From positions 62,001 to 126,000 of the forward strand of contig JBGVRH010000046.1 of the NCBI GenBank assembly GCA_045128275.1: a DNA stretch of 64,000 nucleotides, in the 5' to 3' direction. The notes under the pieces were generated by a model. The model was given only the letters and a program-made list of their open reading frames with translations. It was not told the origin of the DNA and made no database searches. Both the position numbers and the translations under genes were made by a program. Below, piece after piece: positions 26,827 through 35,496 of this stretch (the first letter of the stretch is position 1; each line of letters opens with the position of its first letter). The stretch comes from CAMEON01 sp045128275. Its GTDB lineage: Bacteria; Bacillota; Clostridia; Oscillospirales; CAG-272.

Positions 26827-28626
26827 ATGTACGAAAGCACCTCCATCCGCCTCCAAGCCCACAAGGGCGATTCCGTAAACGCCCCCGAGAACACCATGGC
26901 CGCCTTCCGCGCCGCCTGTGATGCGGGGTATGAATTCATCGAGCTGGATCCCAAATTCACCTCCGACGGGGTGTGCGTGCTACACCACGATTGGACGGTG
27001 AACAGAACAGGACATAGCGCCGACGGTACCGCTCTGCCTCCCGACACGCGGGTGGACGGGCTGACTCTGACCGAACTGAAGGCGTTGGACTTCGGGGTGT
27101 GGTTCTCCGAGGAGTTTCGCAGGGAGACCATCCCCACCTTTGAGGAGGCCATCCCCTACATCCTGTCCCGTGGCGTGTCGGTCAAGGTGGACAACGTGTG
27201 GGAGCGGTTCACCCCCGAGCAGCAGGAGATCCTGTTCGGTCTCGTGCGAAGGATCGGTGCCTGTCACCCCGAGACGGGGGCGAGGATTGGCATGACCTGC
27301 GCGCGGCTGGAGAACGTGGCGCGGGTTGCGAAGGAGCTTCCCGAGGCGGCCATTCATTACGATGGATTGGTGGACGATGCGGCTCTTGCGGCTCTGGATG
27401 AGTCCGCGGCGGGGCGGGAGCTGTACATCTGGCTTCGGTTCCACAACGCCAAGACCGCGTGGAACAAGAATCCTCCCGTGGATGCCGCGTATGCCGAAAA
27501 GGTCAAGGCGCACGGGCGGTTGGGGATCTGGCTGATCGACGACCCTGACGAGATGCCCGCTGTGAGGGAGTTTGCGCCCTTTGTGGTGGAGACCAACGGT
27601 GGGGTGAGGCCAACAAAAAATAATATTTGTTACTTCACGAAATCTACTGAAAAGCTCCTAACAATATTGCAACTTCTCGATGTTCCCAAAGATGACATCA
27701 TAGGTATTATGATGCTATGTGAAAACAACGAAGAAATCAGTAACAAGGTACTAGGTTATGTGATTTTCAAGGAAGAAACCAATTTTGGAATCACCTATTC
27801 TGATATTCTGTCGTATACCATGTCTGTTCGCATACATATGGGGCTCGACCGCATTCAGTTTTTGCCCTTCTGTATGTATGTCCGCTACATTAAAGAATCG
27901 ACGGAAGAACTCTACCACGGCGATTTTTATTATGTGAATACCGTATACGGATGGGATGAAAGCAGTTATCTGCTTGTGAATGAATTGGATGAAGAAAAGG
28001 AGTATCCTGCAGAAGATTTTGAACGGATCACCCCCTCATTGATCGTATACACCGGATATGAGGACGAGGCTGGAAATCTTTGCGCCGAAGAAGGCTTTGA
28101 AATTGGGGAACAGTACCGCGTAACAAAGATTCAAAATATGTACTACATACTGGACAACGGACGTCAATGTGTTGACGAAGAGATCTGGCCTGTCGAGTTT
28201 ATACCAACACCTCCATCCCCTGAAAAAGCCATTTCGCACGACACCGCTTTGAACTATTTGAAACACGCCATTGAGCACGGTGATGTTCACGGATTTTCAA
28301 AGCATCTTACGGATCAAACCGAGTTAATCTGTGATTTCGATGACAGCCATCTCGTTGGGCCGAATGCGATCATCAAATATTTTCTGGAACAGCATAATTG
28401 TGTACTGGATCATGGTCTGTTTCGATTCGTATTAAACGGAAAAGTCGAGGAAACAGGGCAATCTCCTTTCCAAGCAGGTGAACAGATTCTTTTGATCCAT
28501 GAAAAAAATCCCAACGAGGACGGTCTCTTCCCTTTTCATGCGAACACAAAAGAACACGGGTGTTTCATCACCAAAATCATCATAACCAATCATCTGGTTC
28601 AATCATTGACTCCTACCGAGGACTGA
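26827..28626 (+). CDS. Glycerophosphodiester phosphodiesterase domain fused to an AT-richer unknown C-terminal region
   Basis: The protein has 599 residues. Residues 1-260 are a GDPD TIM barrel: AHKGDSVNAPENT (catalytic histidine), ELDPKFTSDG (metal ligands), LHHDWTVNRTG, VKVDNVW, and PFVVETNGGVRP at the barrel end. At base 27610 the composition drops abruptly and a different protein begins in the same frame. Residues about 262-460 are unrecognised. The last 130 resemble an NTF2/SnoaL-like fold (HDTALNYLKHAIEHGDVHGF, GPNAIIKYFLEQ). The GDPD part lacks a signal peptide. The sharp join suggests a recent fusion by recombination of two genes. Confidence 0.75.
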   Translation: MYESTSIRLQAHKGDSVNAPENTMAAFRAACDAGYEFIELDPKFTSDGVCVLHHDWTVNRTGHSADGTALPPDTRVDGLTLTELKALDFGVWFSEEFRRETIPTFEEAIPYILSRGVSVKVDNVWERFTPEQQEILFGLVRRIGACHPETGARIGMTCARLENVARVAKELPEAAIHYDGLVDDAALAALDESAAGRELYIWLRFHNAKTAWNKNPPVDAAYAEKVKAHGRLGIWLIDDPDEMPAVREFAPFVVETNGGVRPTKNNICYFTKSTEKLLTILQLLDVPKDDIIGIMMLCENNEEISNKVLGYVIFKEETNFGITYSDILSYTMSVRIHMGLDRIQFLPFCMYVRYIKESTEELYHGDFYYVNTVYGWDESSYLLVNELDEEKEYPAEDFERITPSLIVYTGYEDEAGNLCAEEGFEIGEQYRVTKIQNMYYILDNGRQCVDEEIWPVEFIPTPPSPEKAISHDTALNYLKHAIEHGDVHGFSKHLTDQTELICDFDDSHLVGPNAIIKYFLEQHNCVLDHGLFRFVLNGKVEETGQSPFQAGEQILLIHEKNPNEDGLFPFHANTKEHGCFITKIIITNHLVQSLTPTED

Positions 28627-28647
28627 TTGTACGAGTAAGAAACTGCT

Positions 28648-29442
28648 ATGAAACGAACACTCTTAACTATTGATTCCAATCTTTTCCCTACCGAGTACCG
28701 CCCCCTGCTGACAGGCGCGCCCGTCTACGACAGCTCCTGCTCCCCTGCGGCGAGGGTGTACTACATCGACCGCGACGGGGGGTACTACCTCAAGACCCAG
28801 CCCGTGGCCAAGGGGTCTCTGCGCCTTGAGGCCGAGAAGGGCCGCTTCTTCTTTGAGAAGGGCTTGGGCGCGGAGGTGCTTTCCTACACCACCGTGGGGG
28901 AGTCCGATTGGCTTCTGACCCGCCGTGTGGTGGGGGAGGACTGCACCCATGCCGAGTATCTGGCACAACCCGAGCGGCTGGTGGAGCTGTGGGCGGAGAT
29001 CCTGCGTCGACTCCACGATCTGCCCATTGAGGGCTGTCCCGCGCCCGATTATCTGGGCAAATATCTGGCCTTGGCGGAGGAGAACTACCGCACGGGCAAC
29101 TATGACAAGAGCCAATTCCCCGACAGCTTCGGGTACACCTGTGCCGAGGAGGCGTGGGGGGTTCTGTCCGAGGGCAAGCACCTTTTGAAGGCCGACACCC
29201 TCATCCACGGGGACTACTGTCTCCCCAACGTCCTGCTGGACGGGTGGAGATTCTCGGGGTTCATCGACCTTGGGAACAGCGGTGTGGCGGATCGACACAT
29301 CGACCTGTTCTGGGGTGCGTGGACGCTGGGGTTCAATCTGCACACCGATGCCTACCGTGGGCGGTTCTTCGATGCCTACGGGCGGGATAAGGTGGACGAG
29401 GACTTGATCCGCGTGGTGGCGGCGGCGGAAGTGTTTGGGTGA
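28648..29442 (+). CDS. APH(3')-like aminoglycoside phosphotransferase family protein
   Basis: The protein has 264 residues, exactly the APH(3') length. An N-lobe nucleotide region (GYYLKTQPV, with the ATP-binding lysine) precedes the Brenner motif LIHGDYCLPNVLLD (about 187-200; catalytic aspartate and metal-binding asparagine) and the DFG-equivalent GFIDLGNSGVADRHIDL (about 205-221). The C-terminus (YGRDKVDEDLIRVV) also fits APH(3'). All catalytic residues are present. It may confer kanamycin or neomycin resistance, but many such homologues act on other small molecules; resistance is an inference only. It stands alone among accessory genes. Confidence 0.8.
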   Translation: MKRTLLTIDSNLFPTEYRPLLTGAPVYDSSCSPAARVYYIDRDGGYYLKTQPVAKGSLRLEAEKGRFFFEKGLGAEVLSYTTVGESDWLLTRRVVGEDCTHAEYLAQPERLVELWAEILRRLHDLPIEGCPAPDYLGKYLALAEENYRTGNYDKSQFPDSFGYTCAEEAWGVLSEGKHLLKADTLIHGDYCLPNVLLDGWRFSGFIDLGNSGVADRHIDLFWGAWTLGFNLHTDAYRGRFFDAYGRDKVDEDLIRVVAAAEVFG

Positions 29443-29446
29443 ATGC

Positions 29447-29475
29447 GAAATGCAAAATGCAAAATGCAAAATCAA
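29447..29475. repeat. Short tandem AAATGCAAA repeat
   Basis: Three to four 9-bp units (GCAAAATGCAAAATGC type) directly follow the kinase stop. They may be half of an element of the same style as the GCGTAATTC arrays at 31468 and 43321. Confidence 0.55.
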
Positions 29476-29494
29476 GAACGATATAACGAAAACC

Positions 29495-29890
29495 ATGAAG
29501 AAGACAAAACCTTTATTCATCCCCTGTACAGAGAAGCGCAAAGGCTCTACCGCCTACTACGAATTCCAATACTGCAAGCGTGACCTGACCGTGGAGCAAG
29601 CGGTCAAGTCGGATGCGTGGACGTACTGGGCGGAGGATTCCCTGCTGGTTCACATGGACGGGGAGCATGAGCTGTTTCAGCACTACATAAAGCCGTATAT
29701 GTCCGCGCCCCACGCGCCAAATGGGAGTCGGGTGTACTTCTACGCGGGAGTCAACTACTACACCCGCGAGGAGACCGCCGAGATGCTGGATAAGATCAAG
29801 GCAGACCGCCCCGACGAGTGTGAGGTGCTGATCCCGTGGCTGGAGCGGGCGGCGGGGGAGCTTTACGGATTCTATATTTTGGGGATCTGA
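29495..29890 (+). CDS. Small soluble protein of unknown function
   Basis: The protein has 131 residues from the ATG at 29495 (MKKTKPLFIPC). An open frame extends 20 codons further back through the AAATGCAAA repeat, which is unlikely to be coding. It contains many tyrosines and tryptophans and an EHELFQHYIKPYM segment. I recognise no family. The ribosome-binding site is poor. It is followed by a membrane protein 25 bp downstream. Confidence 0.5.
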   Translation: MKKTKPLFIPCTEKRKGSTAYYEFQYCKRDLTVEQAVKSDAWTYWAEDSLLVHMDGEHELFQHYIKPYMSAPHAPNGSRVYFYAGVNYYTREETAEMLDKIKADRPDECEVLIPWLERAAGELYGFYILGI

Positions 29891-29915
29891 TACCCTTACT
29901 ACATAGGAGAAAACC

Positions 29916-30497
29916 ATGAAGAAGAAAAAAACATGCATCCCCCTCCCCGAGGGGTGCGAGACCTTTCGCGGGTCGGGTATAGTCGGGTTGACGGCGGCTT
30001 GTCTGGATGCTACCTTGCTCCTGACCGCGCTGTTTCTTCCCGTTCTCCTGTGCCTTGCCTTACAGGAGCAGAACGCCCGCCACTTTCTGCTGATCCTGCT
30101 CCTGATCCCCCTTCTGATCTGTGTTTACATTCCGGTTGGTTGCATCGTCCTCCTGCTCTCCCGCCTGTTCGTCAAGCCCCGCGTGGGGATTCTGGACGGA
30201 CGGATCTACATGACGAACTCACGACGCTCCATCCCTATGGCAGAAATTCGCTCCATGGAGCTGTTTCTCGGAAGCTACAGCCACAGGCGCACAGCTCAGC
30301 CCACGCACCTGACCGTTACACTTCCCCACGACGAGACCCTCGTGATCTCCCATCCTTCCCCTCGTCTTCTCCGTACCTTACGCAGATCTCTTCCCGACGT
30401 ACAATTTACCGTGAATTGGAAGTACCGCGTATGGATTAACGGCGGTATCGGACTGATCGGAGGCGTGATCTTGGGGATCGTAATTCTTTGCCTATGA
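29916..30497 (+). CDS. Membrane protein of unknown function (PH-like middle region)
   Basis: The protein has 193 residues, with helices at about 25-50, 55-80 and 172-192. The loop between the second and third helices (KPRVGILDGRIYMTNSRRSIPMAEI) has the shape of a bacterial PH domain, but the match is loose. The start at 29916 has an AGGAGAAAACC site. It lies in the accessory run with no functional hint from its neighbours. Confidence 0.55.
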   Translation: MKKKKTCIPLPEGCETFRGSGIVGLTAACLDATLLLTALFLPVLLCLALQEQNARHFLLILLLIPLLICVYIPVGCIVLLLSRLFVKPRVGILDGRIYMTNSRRSIPMAEIRSMELFLGSYSHRRTAQPTHLTVTLPHDETLVISHPSPRLLRTLRRSLPDVQFTVNWKYRVWINGGIGLIGGVILGIVILCL

Positions 30498-30522
30498 CCT
30501 TTTACCCCCATAAGGAGCCTAT

Positions 30523-31476
30523 ATGACCAACTGGAAACAAATCACCCTCACCACCCCTCGCCTCATCCTGCGCCCGTGGGTGGAGACCGACGCCGAGGCC
30601 TTGTACCGCTTTGCCCGTGACCCTCTGGTGGGGCCGCCCGCGGGCTGGCCGCCTCACACGTCGGTGGAGAACAGCCGCGAGATCATCCGCACTGTCCTTG
30701 CGGCGCGGGAGACCTATGCCATGGTGTTGCGCTACGATACAACCGACTCGCTCAGCGGGGAGGTCATCTCTGCGGGGACACCCGTGGGGAGCGTGGGCAT
30801 CATGTTCAAGGGCTGCGGCTCTTACCCGCACATGGCGAACACCGAGGCCGAGATCGGCTACTGGGTGGCTCTGCCCCTCTGGGGGCGGGGACTGGTGCCC
30901 GAGGCGGTGAAGGCCTTGCAGGCGCGGTGCTTTACCGACTTGAAGCTGGACGGTCTGTGGTGCGGGTACTACGAGGGGAACGAAAAATCCCGACGGGTAC
31001 AGGAAAAATGTGGTTTTACGCCGCGGTGCGACATGGAGATCCCGCCCCATCCCTTAAACGGGGCGACGAAGGAATATTTCACCTACCTGTCCCGCGAGGC
31101 GTGGGAGGTCATGCAAGAGCCTGTGACCCATGAAATGAGCCTGCGGGAGGCCCCCTATCGCGCGGTGGCCTCGGGGCGCAAGGTGATCGAGATGCGGTTA
31201 TTTGACCCCAAGCGGCAGATATTGCAGGCGGGGGATGAGATCCGCTTCACCCTTGTGGGAGGAGACGAATCCGTCACCGCCCTTGTGGTGGGGCTTCACT
31301 ACTTCCCTTCCTTTGCCGAGTTGTATGAGGCCATGATCCCCCGCGTGGGGGCGGTGGGCCTGGGGTATGGCGAGGGGGAGGTGCCCCATCCCGACGATAT
31401 GCTGGAGTATTATTCCGAGGATGCCATTGCCCGCTTCGGGGTGGTGGGGATCGAGATTGAAATTCGGAATTCGTAA
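30523..31476 (+). CDS. GNAT acetyltransferase fused to an ASCH domain
   Basis: The protein has 317 residues. Residues 1-195 are a RimJ/RimL-type N-acetyltransferase: TTPRLILRPWVETDAEALYRF at the start, GSVGIMF, and IGYWVALPLWGRGLVPEAV for the CoA loop. Residues about 205-315 form an ASCH domain: APYRAVASGRKVIEMRLFD (nucleic-acid binding loop), LQAGDEIRFTLV, then the closing strand. ASCH domains bind RNA or handle modified bases. The two are usually separate genes, so the fusion suggests acetylation of an RNA-bound or nucleobase substrate. Composition is GC-rich like the core. Confidence 0.85.
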   Translation: MTNWKQITLTTPRLILRPWVETDAEALYRFARDPLVGPPAGWPPHTSVENSREIIRTVLAARETYAMVLRYDTTDSLSGEVISAGTPVGSVGIMFKGCGSYPHMANTEAEIGYWVALPLWGRGLVPEAVKALQARCFTDLKLDGLWCGYYEGNEKSRRVQEKCGFTPRCDMEIPPHPLNGATKEYFTYLSREAWEVMQEPVTHEMSLREAPYRAVASGRKVIEMRLFDPKRQILQAGDEIRFTLVGGDESVTALVVGLHYFPSFAELYEAMIPRVGAVGLGYGEGEVPHPDDMLEYYSEDAIARFGVVGIEIEIRNS

Positions 31477-31492
31477 TGCGTAATTCGTAATT
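31468..31492. repeat. Short tandem TTCGTAATGCG repeat
   Basis: Units of the ATTCGTAATGCG style overlap the end of the GNAT-ASCH gene. The same sequence builds the termini of the element at 43321-43550. Confidence 0.6.
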
Positions 31493-31534
31493 GGAGAGCG
31501 GTGACGGGGGCGGTATCGGATCCCGGTCGCGATT

Positions 31535-31734
31535 CAAATTTGGGTTTGACGGTGAGGCGGCCGCGTCCTTGACCCTCCCCTTTGGGGAGGGGGGACCGCG
31601 GAGCGGTGGGTGAGGTTTGAGAAGCATGTTGTGTGTCAACGGTTTTCACCTCATCCACCACCTTCGGTGGTCCCCCTTCCCCAAAGGGGAAGGTCGGGGA
31701 ACGGGGGAACGAACCGATCACTAAACAGCAATTT
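31535..31734. repeat. Composite intergenic element 2 with inverted CCCTCCCC/GGGGAAGG interior
   Basis: The left end CAAATTTGGGTTTGACGG and right end CTAAACAGCAATTT match the ends of elements 1 and 4 with few changes. The interior is a large imperfect inverted repeat: a CCTCCCCTTTGGGGAGG hairpin and ACCGCGGAGCGGTGGGTGAGG face CCTCATCCACCACC and CCTTCCCCAAAGGGGAAGG. It ends 35 bp before the start of the rsmF-like gene. Confidence 0.7.
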
Positions 31735-31768
31735 TTTTCACAACATTCAACAGAAACGAGAACATCAC

Positions 31769-33301
31769 ATGGACTACGAACACATCCAATGCCACGGTGA
31801 GGGCTTGACTCTCCCTCGCGGCTTTGCCGAGCGGATGCGGAGCATGCTGGGGGATGACTTCCCCGCCTTCTGCGACTCCTACGCCAAGGACATCCACCCC
31901 TCCCTGCGGGTGAACACCCTGAAGCTGACTCCCGAGGGACTGCGGGAGATCGCGCCCTTCGTGGGGAGTGAGATCCCTTGGCAGAGAAACGGCTTTTACT
32001 ACACCACCGACGGGGAGACCCGCCCCGGCAAGCACCCCCTCCACGAGGCGGGGGCGTACTACATCCAGGAGGCCAGCGCCATGCTTCCCGCCTCCCTGTG
32101 TCCCCCCAAGCCGGGCGAGCGGGTACTTGACCTCTGCGCCGCCCCCGGCGGTAAGGCTACTCAGCTGGCCGCCGCCCTGTGCGGTGAGGGGCTTTTGGTG
32201 GCCAACGAGATCCACCCCACCCGCGCGGGGATTTTGTCCCAGAACATGGAGCGCATGGGGGTACGGAACGCCGTAGTGACCAACGCCACCCCCGCCGAGC
32301 TTTCGGAAAAATTCCCCGCCTTCTTTGACAGGATCGTGGTGGACGCGCCCTGCTCGGGGGAGGGAATGTTCCGCAAGGAGGCGGATGCCGTGACCATGTG
32401 GAGTCCCGAGAACGTGGCTCTCTGCGCCGCGCGACAGGGTGAGATCCTGGAAGAGGCGGCGAAAATGCTCCGCGCGGGCGGGTACTTGGTCTACTCCACC
32501 TGCACCTTCGCCCCCGCCGAGAACGAGGGGGCGGTAATGAATTTCCTGTCCCGCCATCCCGAATTCGAGGTGGTTCGGTCTGCCGAAGACGCTGTTATAG
32601 AGTCCCGCGAAAGGGGACTTCTGGACGGCGGCAGACCCGAGTGGGAGGAGGAGTACGGTCAGTTCCCCGCAAGCATCGCGGATCAGGTGAAGGACACCTA
32701 CCGCGTGTTCCCCCACCATTGCGACGGCGAGGGGCATTTCGCGGCACTCCTGCACAAGCGGGAGGAGGGTGGTGAAGTCCCCCTCTCCTCCAAGGAAGGC
32801 AAAAAGAAGAGCCGCAAGCCCGAAAAGCCAAGCGGCGGCAAGGGAAAGCCCGCGCCTGTGACCGTTGCGGTCAAGCTCCTTGAGGAGTTCTGCCGCGAGG
32901 TCATGGGGGGGATTCCTTCGTGGGTCGGGGAGACGGTTCCCTGCCTGTTCGGGGACAAGCTGTACCTGGTGCCCAAGGCTCTGTGCGGTGAAATCGACCC
33001 CACCGAAGCGTTGAAGGGTCTCCGCGTGCTGCGCGCGGGGCTCTGCGTGGGGACGGTGGTGGGTCTGGACAAGGGGCGCGGGCGGTTTGAGCCCGATCAT
33101 GCCCTGGCGCTCTGCGCGGGGGCGGGAATCCGCACCCTTGCGGTGGACTATGACTCTGCGGTGGCTTACCTGCGGGGTGAGACGCTCCCCTGCGAATTAC
33201 GGGGCTGGCATACCGTGAGCTACTGCGGGCTTCCCCTCGGCTGGGGCAAGGCCTCGGATGGGGTGATGAAGAATCATTATCCCAAGGGGCTGCGGTGGTA
33301 A
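31769..33301 (+). CDS. RsmF/RsmB-like 16S rRNA (cytosine-C5) methyltransferase
   Basis: The 510-residue protein belongs to the NOL1/NOP2/Sun family. Visible motifs are HPSLRVNTLKLTPEG (N-terminal RNA-binding domain), DLCAAPGGKATQLA (SAM motif I, about 112-125), VDAPCSGEGMFRKE (motif IV with cysteine, about 191-204) and YSTCTFAPAENEG (motif VI with the catalytic cysteine, about 235-247). A C-terminal PUA-like region about 130 residues long is joined by a basic linker rich in Lys and Ser. The stop codon overlaps the left end of element 3. The start follows an AACGAGAAC leader with no strong SD. Confidence 0.9.
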   Translation: MDYEHIQCHGEGLTLPRGFAERMRSMLGDDFPAFCDSYAKDIHPSLRVNTLKLTPEGLREIAPFVGSEIPWQRNGFYYTTDGETRPGKHPLHEAGAYYIQEASAMLPASLCPPKPGERVLDLCAAPGGKATQLAAALCGEGLLVANEIHPTRAGILSQNMERMGVRNAVVTNATPAELSEKFPAFFDRIVVDAPCSGEGMFRKEADAVTMWSPENVALCAARQGEILEEAAKMLRAGGYLVYSTCTFAPAENEGAVMNFLSRHPEFEVVRSAEDAVIESRERGLLDGGRPEWEEEYGQFPASIADQVKDTYRVFPHHCDGEGHFAALLHKREEGGEVPLSSKEGKKKSRKPEKPSGGKGKPAPVTVAVKLLEEFCREVMGGIPSWVGETVPCLFGDKLYLVPKALCGEIDPTEALKGLRVLRAGLCVGTVVGLDKGRGRFEPDHALALCAGAGIRTLAVDYDSAVAYLRGETLPCELRGWHTVSYCGLPLGWGKASDGVMKNHYPKGLRW

Positions 33302-33610
33302 ATTGCAGTTTATCGGTCTCCGACCGACAAACTGCAAGTGAAGCGCTCCCGCTGGTCGCATGAAGAGCGGCAGAGCCGCATGAAGCGCTCCCGTTGGTCG
33401 CATGAAGTACGCCATTCGGGCGCGATAAGGTGCAGATCCTTCGGATCTGTCCATTTAAAATAAAATTGAAACCCGAAGGGTTTCTTCCTTCATGCGGCAA
33501 AGCCGCGCTTCATTCACGCGTAGCGTGAACTTCACGCTCGCTTGCGAGCACTTCATGCGCCTTAGGCGCACTTCATTTGGGTTTATCGCAGAGCGATAAA
33601 CCCAAATTTG
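33299..33610. repeat. Composite intergenic element 3: array of small hairpins with ATGAAG/CTTCAT spacers
   Basis: This element fills most of a 354-bp gap. The left end is the palindrome AATTGCAGTTTATCGG...AAACTGCAA (33301-33337); the right end is ATTTGGGTTTATCG...AAACCCAAATTTG (33575-33610). Between them lie small hairpins separated by ATGAAG on the left half and CTTCAT on the right half, around a core GGTGCAGATCCTTCGGATCTG (33432-33452) and a GAAACCC-GAAGGGTTTC hairpin. The first bases coincide with the rsmF-like stop codon. Nothing else is seen in the gap. Confidence 0.8.
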
Positions 33611-33655
33611 AATCTCCCTCCATCTATATACATCATTTTCCGAAAGGACACTTTT

Positions 33656-35494
33656 ATGAACACCAAACCAAACACCTCCTCCCGCGCCGTCACACCCTGT
33701 ATTCTGGGCTTTTCGGCGTTGGGTGCGTACTTCGCCGTTCTCTTTTTCGGCGGACTGCTCAATAGCGGCAAGGAGAGTATCCTTGACCCCGAATTCATCA
33801 TCCATCTCCATCCCTTGATCTATGCCGTGGCGTGGCTGGTGCTGGCCGCCATTCTTGTGGTGTACGGCTCGGTCTCCAAGGGGTTTGTCTACGGCTTTTC
33901 ATGGCTTTCCTCGGTGGGCTACGCGATCCTGACCGCCGTACTGGGGGAGAGCTATTTCCTCACCTTCGCCATGTGCGGGGTGGTGGCGATCATGACCGTA
34001 GCCTGCGGGAGGGCTTTGCGCGCTGACGTGGCCGTGACCAAGAAGAAGACCGAGAGCAAGGGGCTTTCCGCTCTTGGCGGTAAGGTGGCGGTAGGCATCG
34101 TAGCGGTGCTGGGCGGGGGCTTGACTCTGTTTTTGCTCCTCTCCTCCTACCTGTCCTACACCATGTCTCCCTCCGCCTCCACGGGGGTGTATGTTCAGCT
34201 CATGGAATTTCTGAAGAGCGGAATTTCCTTTGATACCACGCTGGAATTCGGAGAGTCGGTGTCCCATCTGGCGGCCCATATCTCCCCCATCTTCCTGGTC
34301 TATCTGCCCTTCTACGCCGTAATTCCCTCGCCTGTGACCCTCCTGGTATTGCAAACTCTGGCTGTGTTCTCGGCGGTGGTGCCTATGTGGCTGATCTGTC
34401 GGAAGAAGGGACTGTCCCCCGCTCTTTCGGCGGTGGTGTGCGGTCTGCTCTGCCTGTTCCCCGCGGTGTGGGGCGGTGCGGCGGGGTCTCTCCATGAGTA
34501 CGCTCTGCTCCTGCCTCTGCTTTTGTGGCTTTTGTGGGCCTTGGAGGCTCGCCGCAAGATCCTGCCTTGGGTCTTCGCCCTCCTCGTCCTCTGCGTGCGG
34601 GAGACCTGCGCCATCCATCTCTTCGCGGTGGGGGCATACCACGCGCTGACGGTGGGGAGCGGCGAGGATACGGCCAAGAAGGAGCGGGGCCGTGGACTGC
34701 TCCTCATGGGTGCTTCCCTTCTCTACTTCGTGGTCGCCATGGCGGTCCTGACCTACGCGGGTAAGGGGACGCTGATCACCCGCTTTGACAACGTAACGGG
34801 CATCTATGGCACCGACTTCGGCACCCTTCTGCGGGAGATCTTCTACAACCCCGCCATCGCAGTCTACGAGATGCTGACTACGGCCAAGCTGCACTATATC
34901 CTGTGCCTGCTCCTGCCTCTGGGGCTGATCCCTGTTTTCACTGGGAAGAAGGCGGGACTGGTGTTCCTGCTTCCCTTCCTGGCCCTCAATCTGCTCTCGG
35001 ATTTCCCCTACCATTTCAGCCTGGACTTCCCCTACTCCTTCGGGGTCTCGGCTCTTGCTCTCTACCTCTGCGCCGACGGGCTGGCGGGACTGACCGCAGA
35101 TCGTGAGAAGGCTCTGACGGTGAAGCGGCTGACCACCCTGGCGGTGTGCTTTACCCTCATCGTGGGGGGCTTCCGTCTGGTGGGGTACGGGCTGTTCACC
35201 GAGTACGCCGTTCAGGGGCGGGACGAGGTGGCTTCCATGACCGAGCTTCTGGAGGCCGTGGAGGACGGCGCGCCCGTCAGCGCGTCGGGGCGGTTGATCC
35301 CCTCCCTGGCGGCACGGGAGGAGGTCTACTATCTCCACCAGGGACAACTGACCGAGTATGTGGTCATCGACCTGCGGGAGGAATGGGCCACCGAGGCGGA
35401 CGCGAAATTTGATGAAAAATACTACACCGACAAGGGCTACACCGTGGTGAAGCGGTGCGCGGACGTTGGGGTGGTGTTGAAGAAAGGAACTTGA
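33656..35494 (+). CDS. DUF2079 family polytopic membrane protein (GT-C-like)
   Basis: The protein has 612 residues and about twelve membrane helices. The family mark is in the first half: FDTTLEFGESVSHLAAHISPIFLVYLPFYAVIPSP (about residues 200-234), where the acidic and histidine residues resemble those of GT-C glycosyltransferases. The C-terminal 90 residues form a soluble extracellular domain. The family is uncharacterised; a surface glycosylation role is inferred from fold only. An in-frame start 16 codons upstream lies in repeat sequence, and I prefer 33656 with its GAAAGGACAC site. The next gene starts 2 bp after the stop, so they form an operon. Confidence 0.8.
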   Translation: MNTKPNTSSRAVTPCILGFSALGAYFAVLFFGGLLNSGKESILDPEFIIHLHPLIYAVAWLVLAAILVVYGSVSKGFVYGFSWLSSVGYAILTAVLGESYFLTFAMCGVVAIMTVACGRALRADVAVTKKKTESKGLSALGGKVAVGIVAVLGGGLTLFLLLSSYLSYTMSPSASTGVYVQLMEFLKSGISFDTTLEFGESVSHLAAHISPIFLVYLPFYAVIPSPVTLLVLQTLAVFSAVVPMWLICRKKGLSPALSAVVCGLLCLFPAVWGGAAGSLHEYALLLPLLLWLLWALEARRKILPWVFALLVLCVRETCAIHLFAVGAYHALTVGSGEDTAKKERGRGLLLMGASLLYFVVAMAVLTYAGKGTLITRFDNVTGIYGTDFGTLLREIFYNPAIAVYEMLTTAKLHYILCLLLPLGLIPVFTGKKAGLVFLLPFLALNLLSDFPYHFSLDFPYSFGVSALALYLCADGLAGLTADREKALTVKRLTTLAVCFTLIVGGFRLVGYGLFTEYAVQGRDEVASMTELLEAVEDGAPVSASGRLIPSLAAREEVYYLHQGQLTEYVVIDLREEWATEADAKFDEKYYTDKGYTVVKRCADVGVVLKKGT

Positions 35495-35496
35495 CC

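Noticed and set aside
28648..29442. A proven antibiotic resistance gene
   Set aside because: The APH(3') motifs are intact, but many homologues do not act on aminoglycosides, and there is no mobile context typical of clinical resistance genes. Reported only as APH(3')-like.
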